Of a stretch of 64,000 nucleotides of DNA, positions 9,096-18,198 are shown one piece after another. Each line of letters begins with the position of its first letter. Within the stretch, counting starts at the first letter, position 1. The notes under the pieces are model-generated. The model made no database searches. It was not told the DNA's origin and saw only the letters and a program-made list of their open reading frames with translations. Origin of the DNA: JACKFB01 sp041389525 (GTDB taxonomy: Bacteria; Myxococcota_A; UBA9042; PHBI01; JACKFB01); NCBI GenBank assembly GCA_041389525.1, contig JAWKRR010000003.1, positions 248,001-312,000 on the forward strand, given 5' to 3'. The translations under genes were made by a program, and so were the position numbers.

Positions 9096-10064
9096 TCAGG
9101 GCGTGAAGAGCTGCACCTCGCGTAGCCCCGTGTTCCCACCGCTGCTGGTGACCGCCTCGACGCGGACCCGCCGCACCGCGACTGGGGTCGGCAGGTCAAA
9201 CGAGTAGACCTCGTCTGGATCCTCGAGGGACACGATACCCAAGCCGGGGTCTTTGCCGTCGAAGAGCACCCGCGCGGTCTTGATGTGTCCCGTGATCAGC
9301 TCGGGCGGCTGCGCGTAGGCGCGGATGCCGACCCGGGCGACGGTGCGCAGCGCCCCGAGATCCAGCTCGATGAAGGCGGCGTCACCGTCGGCGTTGGACG
9401 CCCACTGGGTCTCGAGATCGCCGTCGATCGCCTTGTTCGCGCCGCGCGACGAGCTGTTCGGCAGGCCGCCGAAGTTGCTGCTCACGTCGAAGATCGTGGT
9501 GCCGTGGGTGGCCAACGCGACGTTCCCCGTCACGGGCGGCGCGGCGGGGGCCAAGGTCGTGAAGTTCAGCGCCGTCGAGACGTGCAACACGCCCCGCGTG
9601 TCGACGCCGCGCGCGCGCACCGCCCAGTCGGTCTCGGGACTCAGCGAGCTGAGCGCGACGGCGTGGCTGGTCCGGCCCACCGATGGGTCGGCCGAGGGAT
9701 CCACCGCGACGTTGTCCAGGCTCGCCCCGCTCTCGCCGTACTCGACGGACCCGAGCACCGGGGCGCTGGTCACGAAGCGAATGACGGCACCGGTCTCGGT
9801 GATCTCCTCGGCGCGCACGTCGGAGAACGTGACGTCGATGTTCGCCTGGCCGTCCGCCGGGGCGTCGGCGAGGTCAGGGCCCACCGCGTCCGCGTCCGGG
9901 CCCTGCGCATCCGCCGCCACGTCGTCACCTGCGTCGATCGCGGCGTCCGGCGTCACCTCCGAGGTCGCGTCGGAGATCGCGTCCTCCGGAGCCTCCTCCT
10001 CGCCCCCACAGGCCATCACGGCCAGCGCGACCCCCAGCGCCATCGCCCCCCGGCGCCACCCCAT
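9096..10064 (-). CDS. Lipoprotein with Asp/Ala linker, FnIII-like and discoidin (F5/8 type C) domains
   Basis: Predicted exported lipoprotein of 322 residues from ATG 10064. A signal peptide ends in the lipobox VMAC (lipid Cys at about 19). It is followed by a 50-residue spacer of Asp, Ala, Pro and Val (e.g. DAISDATSEVTPDAAID), then a fibronectin-III/purple-phosphatase-like beta domain (about 75-171, SPETDWAVRARGVD), then a discoidin-type domain (about 180-322, AIDGDLETQWASN and FIELDLGALRTVARV). Discoidin domains bind carbohydrate or lipid, so a surface adhesin or glycan-binding role is likely but unproven. An upstream in-frame ATG at 10127 has a fair GAGG site and would add 21 residues; I prefer 10064 because it gives a normal-length signal peptide. 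Confidence 0.8.
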   Translation of the reverse strand: MGWRRGAMALGVALAVMACGGEEEAPEDAISDATSEVTPDAAIDAGDDVAADAQGPDADAVGPDLADAPADGQANIDVTFSDVRAEEITETGAVIRFVTSAPVLGSVEYGESGASLDNVAVDPSADPSVGRTSHAVALSSLSPETDWAVRARGVDTRGVLHVSTALNFTTLAPAAPPVTGNVALATHGTTIFDVSSNFGGLPNSSSRGANKAIDGDLETQWASNADGDAAFIELDLGALRTVARVGIRAYAQPPELITGHIKTARVLFDGKDPGLGIVSLEDPDEVYSFDLPTPVAVRRVRVEAVTSSGGNTGLREVQLFTP

Positions 10065-10305
10065 CCGCTCCGCGCGAAACCGCCCCCTCGCCCGCGCCCC
10101 GCGCCCATCGACTGCTCCCTTCCGCATTGCACCATCCTCGCTGTCCGAAATCTCCCGCGGCGCTGCCGCCTAAGCCGCCTCGCCCTCTCCCCGACCATCG
10201 CGAGCGCCCCAAAGAACGCTCAAGGTTCGCCCGCCAAGTGTCGCTCTAGTTCTGGGCCGGGTCCACCGCGACCAGCCCTCCCAAGTCTTTCACCAGGACA
10301 CTCCG

Positions 10306-12822
10306 GTGAGCGTTTCCCCCACAGCGATCATCATCGACGACAAGGACATCCTCCTCGTCGAGCCGGCCGCCGCCAAGGAGACCTCGGCCGCCTGTCCGCC
10401 GCCCTTGCGGCTCGTCGGACCCGACGAAGGCCTCCACGGGCCGCCCGGCCCACCGCCGCTGCCTGGAGCGCTCCCGCCGCCCGTCCCCGGCTCCGCGCCG
10501 CCGCCCGTCCCCGGTGCCGCCGTGGCGCCCGCGATCCCGGTCGCCAGCGCGCCCCCCCTGTCACTCGTGCCAGCCAAAGCCCCCGAACCCGCACTCGAGC
10601 CCGAACCCGCACCCGAGGTCCGCACCTCCCCCCTCGCCCTCCCCGCGACCTCCGACGCGCAGTCGGTCGTCGGCGCATCCCTCGTAGCCGCCCTGCAGCA
10701 CGCCCCACAGCCCAGCGAGATCCTGCGCCGCGACGGCGTCGTCACCTACGTCAACCCGGCCTACCTTCAGGCCACCGCCCTCTCCTTTCACGAGGCCGTC
10801 GGCGGCCCGGTGCGGGGACTGGTCGACCGCCCCGGCGACATCGTCCACGGCCGCGCCCAGCGCTGGCAGTGGCTGCTGGAAGGCCGCTCCTGGCGCGGCC
10901 CCCTCGACGTCGTGCGCTCCGACGGCTCGGTCTGGCGTACCCGCGCCGCGGTCTCGCCCCTCCTCGACGACGCCGGCCGCGTCACGGGCTTCCTCTGCCA
11001 GCGCTCCGAGCTCCCCGAGACCTCGCTGCGCCCCTCGATGATCGTCCAATCCAGCAACCCCGACGGGCAGATCCTCGCGGCGGCGACGGGCGATGAGGGC
11101 GTGTGGGACTGGGACATCCGCGCGAACATGGTGACGCTCTCACCCGCGCTGGCCTCGGCAAATGGCTACGACGCCGTCGAGACCCGCATCGACCGCGAGA
11201 CCTTCCTCGGGCTGGTGCACGCTGACGATCTCGAGCCGCTGCGCCACCAGATCCGCGCGCACTTCGACGGCACCACCTCGATGTTCGCGGCCGAGCTGCG
11301 CGTCCGGCGCCCCGATGGCACCTACCGCTGGGTGCTGTGGCGGGGAGCAGCCGAGGTCGACGTCGCCGGCCTGCCGCGCCGCATGGCCGCCACCCAGACC
11401 GACGCCGCGCCGTGGAAAGAGGGCCAGGATCACCTCTACCGCGCCGCCTTCCACGACGATCTCACGGGCCTGGCCAACCGCGCGCTCTTCCTCAGCCGCC
11501 TCGAGCAGGCGCACCAGCGCTCGCGCAAGGCGGACGCGCCCACCTTCGCGCTGCTCTTCCTCGACGCCGACCGCTTCAAGCTGGTCAACGACAGCCTCGG
11601 CCACGACGTGGGCGATCAGCTGCTCATCGGGATGGCGCGCCGCCTCGAGGCCTGCACTCGCCCCGGCGACACGGTCGCGCGCCTCGGCGGCGACGAGTTC
11701 GCCGTGTTGGTCACCGATATCCACGAGACCAGCGTGGCGACGACCCTGGCCGACCGCGTGCTCAGCGCCTTCTCCGAGCCCCTCGTCATCCGCGGCCACG
11801 AGATCTACAACAACGTCAGCGTCGGCATCGCCTTCTGCGCCGCGTCACACCGCTCGGGCCACGAGGTCATGCGCGACGCCGACACCGCGATGTACCGCGC
11901 CAAGACCGGCGGTGGCAGCCGCTACTCGGTCTTCGACGAGCACATGCGCTCGGAGTTGGTGCACCAGGTGCGCACGGAGACCGCCCTGCGCCGCGCCCTG
12001 GAGCGCGACGAGTTCCGCGTCTACTACCAGCCCATCGTCAACCTGCGCACGGGGCGCCTGACCGGCTTCGAGGCCCTGGTCCGCTGGGAGCGTGACGGCG
12101 TGGTCACCAGCCCCAGCGACTTCATCCCGATCGCCGAAGAGTCAGGCCTCATCGTCCCCATCGGCTACTGGGTGCTGCGCGCCGCCTGCCGCCAAGTGCG
12201 CATCTGGCAGCAGCGCTATGGCGTGCCCGAGGACGTCACGATCTCGGTCAACCTCTCGGCGCGACAGTTCAGCCAGCCCAACCTCATCAGCCAGATCGAC
12301 CGCATCTTGGCCGAGACCCGGGTCAAGCCCGAGTCCATTCGCCTCGAGCTCACCGAGAGCGCGGTTATGCGCGACCCGATCTCGGCCGCCGAGATGCTGC
12401 GTCAGCTGCGCCAGCGCGGCCTGCGCATCTCCATGGACGACTTCGGGACGGGCTACTCGTCGCTGAGCAACCTCCACTCGCTGCCCTTCGACGTGCTGAA
12501 GGTGGACCGCTCCTTCGTCGAGGGCATCGGCGGGCAGACCAACAACTCGGTGCTCGGCGCCATCGTCAGCCTCGCGGAGGGCCTGGGCATGGAGGTCGTC
12601 GCCGAGGGTGTGGAGACCGTCGAGCAGCTCATGACGCTGCGTGAGCTGCAGTGCGGCTACGGCCAGGGCTACGGATTCGCCAAGCCGATGGAGCCTGAGC
12701 AGGTGGTCTCCCGCCTGCTCGGCCCCAACGACTGGATGGCGTCCGAGGAGTTCCGCGCGGTCATGGCCATGCGCAGCAGCCCGCCACGCCGCCCGCAGAT
12801 CGTGCACAGCGTGGCGAGCTGA
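10306..12822 (+). CDS. PAS-GGDEF-EAL cyclic-di-GMP turnover protein (838 aa)
   Basis: Soluble signalling enzyme. The first ~125 residues are a Pro/Ala-rich tail. Two PAS domains follow (about 135-225, GVVTYVNPAYL; and 262-370, GVWDWDIRANMV with a PAC-like YRWVLWRG). A diguanylate cyclase domain has an intact GGDEF at 461-465 preceded by an RxxD inhibitory site (452-455). A phosphodiesterase domain has EAL at 589-591, plus ELTES, DDFGTGYSSL (711-720) and VVAEGVET. Both catalytic signatures are complete, so it may make and break c-di-GMP, with PAS domains sensing an unknown signal. There is no membrane segment. GTG at 10306 is used, with a weak AGGA upstream. It is divergent from the discoidin lipoprotein gene. 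Confidence 0.93.
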   Translation: MSVSPTAIIIDDKDILLVEPAAAKETSAACPPPLRLVGPDEGLHGPPGPPPLPGALPPPVPGSAPPPVPGAAVAPAIPVASAPPLSLVPAKAPEPALEPEPAPEVRTSPLALPATSDAQSVVGASLVAALQHAPQPSEILRRDGVVTYVNPAYLQATALSFHEAVGGPVRGLVDRPGDIVHGRAQRWQWLLEGRSWRGPLDVVRSDGSVWRTRAAVSPLLDDAGRVTGFLCQRSELPETSLRPSMIVQSSNPDGQILAAATGDEGVWDWDIRANMVTLSPALASANGYDAVETRIDRETFLGLVHADDLEPLRHQIRAHFDGTTSMFAAELRVRRPDGTYRWVLWRGAAEVDVAGLPRRMAATQTDAAPWKEGQDHLYRAAFHDDLTGLANRALFLSRLEQAHQRSRKADAPTFALLFLDADRFKLVNDSLGHDVGDQLLIGMARRLEACTRPGDTVARLGGDEFAVLVTDIHETSVATTLADRVLSAFSEPLVIRGHEIYNNVSVGIAFCAASHRSGHEVMRDADTAMYRAKTGGGSRYSVFDEHMRSELVHQVRTETALRRALERDEFRVYYQPIVNLRTGRLTGFEALVRWERDGVVTSPSDFIPIAEESGLIVPIGYWVLRAACRQVRIWQQRYGVPEDVTISVNLSARQFSQPNLISQIDRILAETRVKPESIRLELTESAVMRDPISAAEMLRQLRQRGLRISMDDFGTGYSSLSNLHSLPFDVLKVDRSFVEGIGGQTNNSVLGAIVSLAEGLGMEVVAEGVETVEQLMTLRELQCGYGQGYGFAKPMEPEQVVSRLLGPNDWMASEEFRAVMAMRSSPPRRPQIVHSVAS

Positions 12823-12845
12823 GCGCCGCGGCGGCTAGGAAACAG

Positions 12846-14000
12846 CTAGGGATTTACGGGGCCGCAGACGCCGCCGGTGCGGGTGCGCAGCGCGTCGCGG
12901 TCGCTGTCCCAGGTCAGCAGCTCGACCATGCGCAAGAAGGCGTTGGGCTCGATGATGCGCTTGCACATCAGCGCGCCGGCCTCGACCTGCCCTGAGCTGA
13001 ACGCGAACACCTTCATCATCGCGACAGCCTGCCCGGTCGTGAACCAGGGGTTGGTGCGCATGACGTCGCGCAGGTAGTTGAGCTGAGTCTCCTCGAAGGC
13101 CTGCTTCTTGACCGTCTTCACCAGTGCCTGGAAGTCCGCGTCGCCCATCGCCTCGACCACGGGGGCCGGCGGCGGCGGCGGGTGATGCGCGGGGGCCTGG
13201 ACGACGACGATGTGCTGCGGCAGCGGGTCCGCGTGCACCACGATCTGCGGGCGCGGGCGCACGTGCGAGTGCTTCGGTCCCTGGTCACCGCCCTTGCCGA
13301 AGTCCCGGAGCTCGGCCTGGAGCACCATCAGGGTGCGCGTCAGATCTCGGGCCTCTCCCGAGAGCTGCGCCGCCTGAATCTGCCGCGGCGGCGGCATCTT
13401 CTTGCGGGTGATCTTCACCAGCGTGTCCGTCACCTCGTCGAGGTGCTGCAGCGTGTCGTCGATGTCCCGGCGGACGTCGTCGCGGGTGCGCTCGACCGGC
13501 GCGGGGCCGGCGACGAAGACCAAGCCGATCGTGGACTCACCCCCGGGACCGTGGGGCCGGTCCACCCGCCACCACCCCATCGCCGCGCCGCAGTGATGGG
13601 CCTGGGCGTAGCGGGCGCGGATCTCGTAGACGCCCGGCGCGTCAGGGATGCTGAGCGTGAAGTTGGCGCGCTGCCACCCGCCGCTCTGGCCCCCGCCGTT
13701 GTAAATGCACGCTTGCGCGCGGTCCTCGCCGGCGACGCCGACGATGATCTGGTTGATCGAGCCGCCACAGCCCGGGCAGTGGTGCACGAAGTCGAGCTGA
13801 CCGCTGATCTGGCCGCCACGCTCGAGGTTGAGGACGTTGCCCTCCCCTTGCAGCGCCAATCCGCGCACGGTGAAGCGGCCCTGCTCGGTGAAGGGATCGT
13901 GGAGGGTGATGCTGGCAGAGCCGGGTTTGGCGAGGGCTGGGGTGGCCAGCGCGAGGACGGATAAGGCGGCGAACACGGCGAGACGCGTCGATGCGGACAT
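12846..14000 (-). CDS. Secreted protein with C-terminal DUF4476 domain (384 aa)
   Basis: A cleavable signal peptide (about 1-24, ending ATPALA) is followed by a beta-rich region (25-170) containing HHCPGCGGSINQI and a GWQRANFTL segment that looks like a jelly-roll. A helical/charged middle comes next, then a His/Pro-rich spacer, and the C-terminal DUF4476 domain (about 283-375, with FQALVKTVKKQAFEE and WFTTGQAVAMMKVF). DUF4476 is frequent in secreted proteins of Myxococcota and Bacteroidota and has no known activity. ATG 13998-14000 is chosen because it directly precedes the signal peptide. The frame stays open upstream through a long G-run tract to 14159, so a longer form is formally possible. 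Confidence 0.8.
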   Translation of the reverse strand: MSASTRLAVFAALSVLALATPALAKPGSASITLHDPFTEQGRFTVRGLALQGEGNVLNLERGGQISGQLDFVHHCPGCGGSINQIIVGVAGEDRAQACIYNGGGQSGGWQRANFTLSIPDAPGVYEIRARYAQAHHCGAAMGWWRVDRPHGPGGESTIGLVFVAGPAPVERTRDDVRRDIDDTLQHLDEVTDTLVKITRKKMPPPRQIQAAQLSGEARDLTRTLMVLQAELRDFGKGGDQGPKHSHVRPRPQIVVHADPLPQHIVVVQAPAHHPPPPPAPVVEAMGDADFQALVKTVKKQAFEETQLNYLRDVMRTNPWFTTGQAVAMMKVFAFSSGQVEAGALMCKRIIEPNAFLRMVELLTWDSDRDALRTRTGGVCGPVNP

Positions 14001-14009
14001 TTGTGCCCC

Positions 14010-14042
14010 GGGGGGGGTTTGGGGGGGGGGGCCACTGGGGGG
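14010..14042. repeat. Homopolymer G tract G8-T3-G11-CCACT-G6 beside the DUF4476 gene start
   Basis: On the plus strand this stretch reads eight G, three T, eleven G, CCACT, six G. It begins 10 bases upstream of the DUF4476 gene start. The runs can form G-quadruplex structures in plus-strand DNA and are prone to length change by slippage. Being in the leader of that gene, they could affect its expression. The G11 run is by far the longest homopolymer in the window. Confidence 0.8.
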
Positions 14043-14116
14043 ACCGACGGCGAGGGCGCACGGATATTCGACGACCGCGCACACGGCGGCAGCCGGGACA
14101 CGGCGTCGGTCACTCT

Positions 14117-14986
14117 CTATGTGTCGAGGATCGACCGCATGGTACCGCCAAGCACCCAATCCCGCTCGGATTCATTGAGGGGCATGCGCTCGATCCAGCC
14201 GAGAATGTGACCGTAGTCATAGGAGTGATCGGCGTCGGCAAATCCGTAGGGGCTGTCGGTGCCGTAGATGCAGCGCCGGGGGCCCAGCGCGGCGACGGCG
14301 GCCCTGGCGAGGCGCTCGTCGATGTAGGGGCTCGAGAGATCCACGTGCACCCGCGGGTGGCCCTGAGCGATGCGCCAGAGGTCGCCGTAGAAGGGAAAGC
14401 CGGCGTGGGCGCAGATGATGTTCAGCCGCGGGAAGTCCGTCGCCATCGCGCGGACGTCGCCGCGGGCGCCAAAGCCCAGGTGGATCAGCACCGGGAGGCC
14501 CAGCTCCTGGGCGCGGGCCAGCACGGGGCCCAGGATCTCGGTCTTGTAGTCGTGCCAGTGCGGGTGGAGCTTGATGCCGATCATCCCCGGGATGGCGCGC
14601 CAGCGCTCCAGGGTGTCGAGCACGTCGGGGTCGCGCGCCGGGTTGAGGAAGATCCAGCCCCAGAAGCGGTCGGGGTGTGCGGCGACGGCCGCGGCCACCG
14701 GGGCGTTGTCGGGCTGCGGGTAGATGCGGATGTCCTGGCCGCTGAGGCGCAGATTGCCGTCGCGGGTCATCAGCGCGCGGTGGACGAGGTGCGCCAGCGG
14801 GCGCGTGGGGCGGTGGCACATCGCGTGGCGCACCAGCGTGAGCAGGCCTTTGGGCGTCTCGGGGATCGGGTCGTTCATCGCGGGGATGAGCGCCACGCGG
14901 TCGACGCCCGCCGCGTCCATCTTGGCGAGCATCGGCCCCAGATCCAGCATCCGCGGGTCCAGGTGCGCGTGGGCGTCGATGATCAC
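14117..14986 (-). CDS. Amidohydrolase-2 family TIM-barrel hydrolase (289 aa)
   Basis: Metal-dependent hydrolase of the amidohydrolase_2 type. It begins IIDAHAHLD, whose HxH (His6, His8) is the usual metal-binding start. It continues with GIKLHPHWHDY, LPVLIHLGFG and ICAHAGFP, and ends with GTDSPYG, the expected distal Asp. Related enzymes hydrolyse or decarboxylate small cyclic or aromatic acids; the substrate is unknown. GTG at 14984-14986 overlaps the TGA of the upstream M20 peptidase (GTGA), indicating coupled translation and probably a shared pathway such as hydrolysis of an N-acyl or amide compound. No signal peptide, so it is cytoplasmic. Confidence 0.85.
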   Translation of the reverse strand: MIIDAHAHLDPRMLDLGPMLAKMDAAGVDRVALIPAMNDPIPETPKGLLTLVRHAMCHRPTRPLAHLVHRALMTRDGNLRLSGQDIRIYPQPDNAPVAAAVAAHPDRFWGWIFLNPARDPDVLDTLERWRAIPGMIGIKLHPHWHDYKTEILGPVLARAQELGLPVLIHLGFGARGDVRAMATDFPRLNIICAHAGFPFYGDLWRIAQGHPRVHVDLSSPYIDERLARAAVAALGPRRCIYGTDSPYGFADADHSYDYGHILGWIERMPLNESERDWVLGGTMRSILDT

Positions 14987-16338
14987 CGCGCGCTCACGGC
15001 GGCGAAGCGGGTGACGACCTCGGCCAGGACCTCGGTGCCCCAGCGCAGACCGTCCACCGGGATGCGCTCGTCGTGGCCGTGAAAGAGGTCGGCGAAGCGC
15101 ATTCCCTGCGGCATCTTGACCGGCGCGAACCCGTACCAGCGTGCTCCCAGCTGGGTAAATGCCTTGGCGTCGGTGAACCCGGGCAGCAGGTACGGGACGA
15201 TGGCCGCGCCCGGCTCGCGCTCGCGCAGCACCTCGTGGATCGTGTCCCAGAGGCCCGACTCGCGGGGCTCGGTGACCACCGGCGGCAGCTCGCGCATGAC
15301 CTCGAGCTCGACCTCGGGCCCCAGCACGGCGCGCAGCTCGGCGAGGAAATCCTCGGTCGTCTGCCCCGGGAGCGTGCGGCCGTCGATCTGCACCTCGGCC
15401 ACGCCGGGGATGACGTTGGTCTTGTCGCCCGCGCGCAGCACGGTGGGCGACGCGGTGTTGCCGAGCATCGCGGCGAGCCCGCGCGCCACCGAACGGTCGG
15501 GCAGCCGATTGAGCACCACCGACGCCAGTGTCGGCGAGAGCAGGCGCTTGATGATCGGGCGCGCGAGCGCAGGCTGCTCCTTGGCGATCGCGTCGATGAA
15601 GTCTTTGACCACCGCGGTCATGCGGCGCGGCAGCCCGCGCTCGCCCAGGCGGGCGACGGCCTCGGCGAGCTTGATGACCGCCGAGTCCTCGCGCGGCATC
15701 GACCCGTGGCCGGGCTCGCCGCGAAAGCGCGCGCGGACCCAGCAGACGCCCTTCTCGGCGATCTGCACCGTGAAGAAGGGCCGCGAGCCGATAAAGATGT
15801 TGAAGCCGCCGCCCTCGCCGATCGCGAACTCGGCGCGCACGAGCTCCGGGTGATGCTCGCACAGCCACAGCGAGCCTTGCTGGCAGCCGGCCTCCTCGTC
15901 GGCGACGCCGGCGAAGATCAGGTCGCGCTCGAGCTGCACCCCGTCGCGGGCCAGCCGGCAGATCAGCGCCACGCTCATCGCCGCCATGTTCTTCATGTCG
16001 ATGGCGCCGCGTCCCCACACGCACCCGTCAGCGATCTCGCCGGAGAAGGGCGGGTGCCGCCAGCGCGAGGCGTCGGCCTCGACCACGTCGAGGTGCGCGG
16101 TCAGCAGCAGCGGCTCCTTCGCGCCAGTCCCCTTGAGTCGCGCGACCACGTTCGACCGCCCCGGCGCGCTCTCCAGCACGACGGGAGAGAGCCCCGCAGC
16201 GCGCAGCTCGTCAGCCAGCAGGTCGGCCGCGGGCCGCTCGTTGCCCGGCGGGTTGGTGGTGTCGATCTGGATCAGGCGCTGGCAGAGATCGAGCGCGTGG
16301 TCGCAGAGTTCAGCGTCCGCGCGGAAGGGGGTCGGCAT
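14983..16338 (-). CDS. M20-family zinc peptidase/deacylase (451 aa)
   Basis: Peptidase family M20 (ArgE/DapE/carboxypeptidase G2 group). The dinuclear zinc site is complete: His82 and Asp84 in TAHLDVVEAD, the bridging Asp114 in GAIDMKN, the Glu148-Glu149 pair in VADEEAG, and a late His in FHGHDERIP. A dimerisation domain is inserted at about 190-320. Length is normal for the family. The protein is cytoplasmic and would hydrolyse an amide bond in a peptide or N-acyl amino acid; the substrate cannot be set from sequence. ATG 16338 is the start. It heads a two-gene operon with the amidohydrolase, sharing a 4-base overlap. Confidence 0.88.
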   Translation of the reverse strand: MPTPFRADAELCDHALDLCQRLIQIDTTNPPGNERPAADLLADELRAAGLSPVVLESAPGRSNVVARLKGTGAKEPLLLTAHLDVVEADASRWRHPPFSGEIADGCVWGRGAIDMKNMAAMSVALICRLARDGVQLERDLIFAGVADEEAGCQQGSLWLCEHHPELVRAEFAIGEGGGFNIFIGSRPFFTVQIAEKGVCWVRARFRGEPGHGSMPREDSAVIKLAEAVARLGERGLPRRMTAVVKDFIDAIAKEQPALARPIIKRLLSPTLASVVLNRLPDRSVARGLAAMLGNTASPTVLRAGDKTNVIPGVAEVQIDGRTLPGQTTEDFLAELRAVLGPEVELEVMRELPPVVTEPRESGLWDTIHEVLREREPGAAIVPYLLPGFTDAKAFTQLGARWYGFAPVKMPQGMRFADLFHGHDERIPVDGLRWGTEVLAEVVTRFAAVSAR

Positions 16339-16491
16339 CGTGGGGCCTCGTCGCTGGTTGCCGCCTCCCGCTATATCACCGCGCGGCACCCTGCAAACCG
16401 CATTCGCGCCCGCATTTGCTACCGCCGCCGTGTGCGCCGCAGCATCGCGCGCCACTCTCCCGGCCGCGGACCCCCGCCGAGAGACCGGTCA

Positions 16492-16521
16492 TTGACACCC
16501 GCGGACCCGGGCGCGGATACT
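16492..16521 (+). promoter_or_regulatory. Candidate sigma-70-type promoter
   Basis: TTGACA at 16492-16497, an 18-base spacer and GATACT at 16516-16521 match the housekeeping consensus well. It lies 113 bases before the Cys-rich lipoprotein gene, within the 295-base divergent interval that also feeds the M20 operon. No operator repeat is seen. Confidence 0.5.
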
Positions 16522-16633
16522 GTGCGGACTCCGAATCACCATCCCGCATCGCGCGGCACCTCTGCAGACCAGCCATGGTCCGTCGAGGCTGCGTTGCCTT
16601 GTCCTGTCCCGTTTGGAGCCCACCGGAGGTCCT

Positions 16634-18166
16634 ATGAAGCTCGCGCACGTCGTCGCCATCGCATCGCTCCTACTCGGCCCGCTGGCCTGCTCCGACAGCG
16701 GGTCCTCGGCTCCCGACAGCCGCGGCACCTTGCGCGCTCCGCTCGTCTTTCCCGGGCCCGATCACGGCGTGACGATGATCTCCTACGTGGTCGTCGAGGC
16801 CGGCGGCACCTGCGCCGACGTCCCCGTGGCCTCCAAGATCGTGCCGGTGGAGACCGAGATGCTCCCGGCTCACATCGAGGTGGCGACCTCGGGCGGCGAC
16901 ATGCACCCCTTCGGCGACGCGCTCTTCATCCTGCCGCCCGGGGACTATCTCGTCTGCGCGACCCCGATGCTGGACCCCGAGACCCCCTCCCCGGATTGCG
17001 CGCCCGTCTCTGGGACGGCCACGGTCATCGCCGAGCAAACGACCGAGATCGTGCTGATCTCGCAGTGCGAAGGTGAGCCGGCTGGCGGCCTCGACGTGGT
17101 GGTCGTGCTCAACGATCCGCCGCGCATCGACGACCTCGTCTTCGAGACCTCGAAGTTCATCACCATGTGCGAGTTCGAGACGATCACCGTGGTGGCGTCG
17201 GACCCCAACGGCGACGCGCTGACCTACTCCTGGGAGATCGTGACGAACCCGCCCGGCCAGCAGGGCAGCTTGGTGGGTAGCGGCGCCTCCATCCAGTTCC
17301 GCCCCGACCGCGGCGGCATGTACGAGATCCAGGTCACCGTCGACGACGGCCACGATCGCACCGCCAAGCTCACCTTCCCGGTCCACGTCTCGCCCGGCCC
17401 CTGCTGCCAGGGCGCGTGCGGCGGCCAGTCCGCCGGTGACTGCTACTGCGACGACGAGTGCTTCGGCTTCGGCGACTGCTGCAGCGACGTGTGCGACTTC
17501 TGCTCATCGGAAGCCCCGGGCGAGTGCGGGTCCTGCACCCCCGACTGCCTCGGCAAAGACTGCGGTGACGACGGCTGCGGCGGAAGCTGCGGCGGCTGCG
17601 GCGCGGCGGAGACGTGCAGCCTCGACGGGCTCTGCGAGTGCGTGCCGCAGTGTTCCGGGCTCGAGTGCGGCGACGACGGCTGCGGCGGTGTGTGCGGCGT
17701 GTGCGAGGCCGGTTCCTCCTGCGACGCCAACGGCCAGTGCCTCGTCAACGGCATCTTCGACGGCTTCTACGAGGGCGACATCTTCGGCAGCGTGAGCGCG
17801 CCGAGCCTGGGGCTCGTCGTGGCCTGCAACGGCCCGATGTTCGCCGACGTCGACCACCTCGCGACGCCCGAGGTCAGCATGCAAGCGGACTGCATCACCA
17901 CGACACCCATCCCGCTGCCCGGCGTGACCGACAACACGATCACGGTCCTCTTCACCGGTGACGTCATCGGCGACCAAGGCATGGGGGACATCTTCGTGCC
18001 GCTGCTGTCGCCCGCGTCGGTCGGCACCTGGACCGGCAGCTTCAGCGGGCCGCAGCCGGCGGGCCCCTTCGACCTGGACGGGGCGTTCTCGGGCAGCGCC
18101 GACCTCAGCAGCGTCGGGTTCCCCATCATCATCGACTTCAACGGGACCCTGCTCGTCATCCAGTAG
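16634..18166 (+). CDS. Cys-rich lipoprotein with Ig/PKD-like and somatomedin-B-like domains (510 aa)
   Basis: A lipoprotein signal ends in GPLAC (Cys about 19). A beta-rich domain with AAEATGGTCADVPVA-like content comes first, then an Ig/cadherin/PKD-type domain (DPNGDALTYSWEIV, near residues 195-255). Next is a block matching the somatomedin-B cysteine pattern (CYCDDECFGFGDCC), and two copies of a myxobacterial CGDDGCGG-x-CG-x-C repeat. A C-terminal beta domain of about 140 residues follows. Such Cys repeats are common in surface proteins of this lineage and suggest a disulfide-stabilised extracellular stalk. ATG 16634 is preceded by GGAGGT at good spacing, in preference to an upstream in-frame ATG at 16613. 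Function unknown. Confidence 0.8.
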   Translation: MKLAHVVAIASLLLGPLACSDSGSSAPDSRGTLRAPLVFPGPDHGVTMISYVVVEAGGTCADVPVASKIVPVETEMLPAHIEVATSGGDMHPFGDALFILPPGDYLVCATPMLDPETPSPDCAPVSGTATVIAEQTTEIVLISQCEGEPAGGLDVVVVLNDPPRIDDLVFETSKFITMCEFETITVVASDPNGDALTYSWEIVTNPPGQQGSLVGSGASIQFRPDRGGMYEIQVTVDDGHDRTAKLTFPVHVSPGPCCQGACGGQSAGDCYCDDECFGFGDCCSDVCDFCSSEAPGECGSCTPDCLGKDCGDDGCGGSCGGCGAAETCSLDGLCECVPQCSGLECGDDGCGGVCGVCEAGSSCDANGQCLVNGIFDGFYEGDIFGSVSAPSLGLVVACNGPMFADVDHLATPEVSMQADCITTTPIPLPGVTDNTITVLFTGDVIGDQGMGDIFVPLLSPASVGTWTGSFSGPQPAGPFDLDGAFSGSADLSSVGFPIIIDFNGTLLVIQ

Positions 18167-18198
18167 GGTCGCCGCCCGCGCAGTAGGGCCGCCGCCTC

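Noticed and set aside
13998..14159. Longer DUF4476 protein starting at 14159
   Set aside because: It would put 53 Pro/Arg-rich residues, read through the G tract, before an otherwise normal signal peptide.
15073..17076. Long open frames on the strand opposite clear genes (also 5516-9010 and 59863-61938)
   Set aside because: They are frame shadows caused by very high GC; compositions are Arg/Gly/His-rich without family features, and known genes lie on the other strand.
18161..18196. Near-identical 16-base repeat across a stop codon
   Set aside because: Only two copies, with one mismatch and a 4-base gap; likely a chance local duplication with no further structure.
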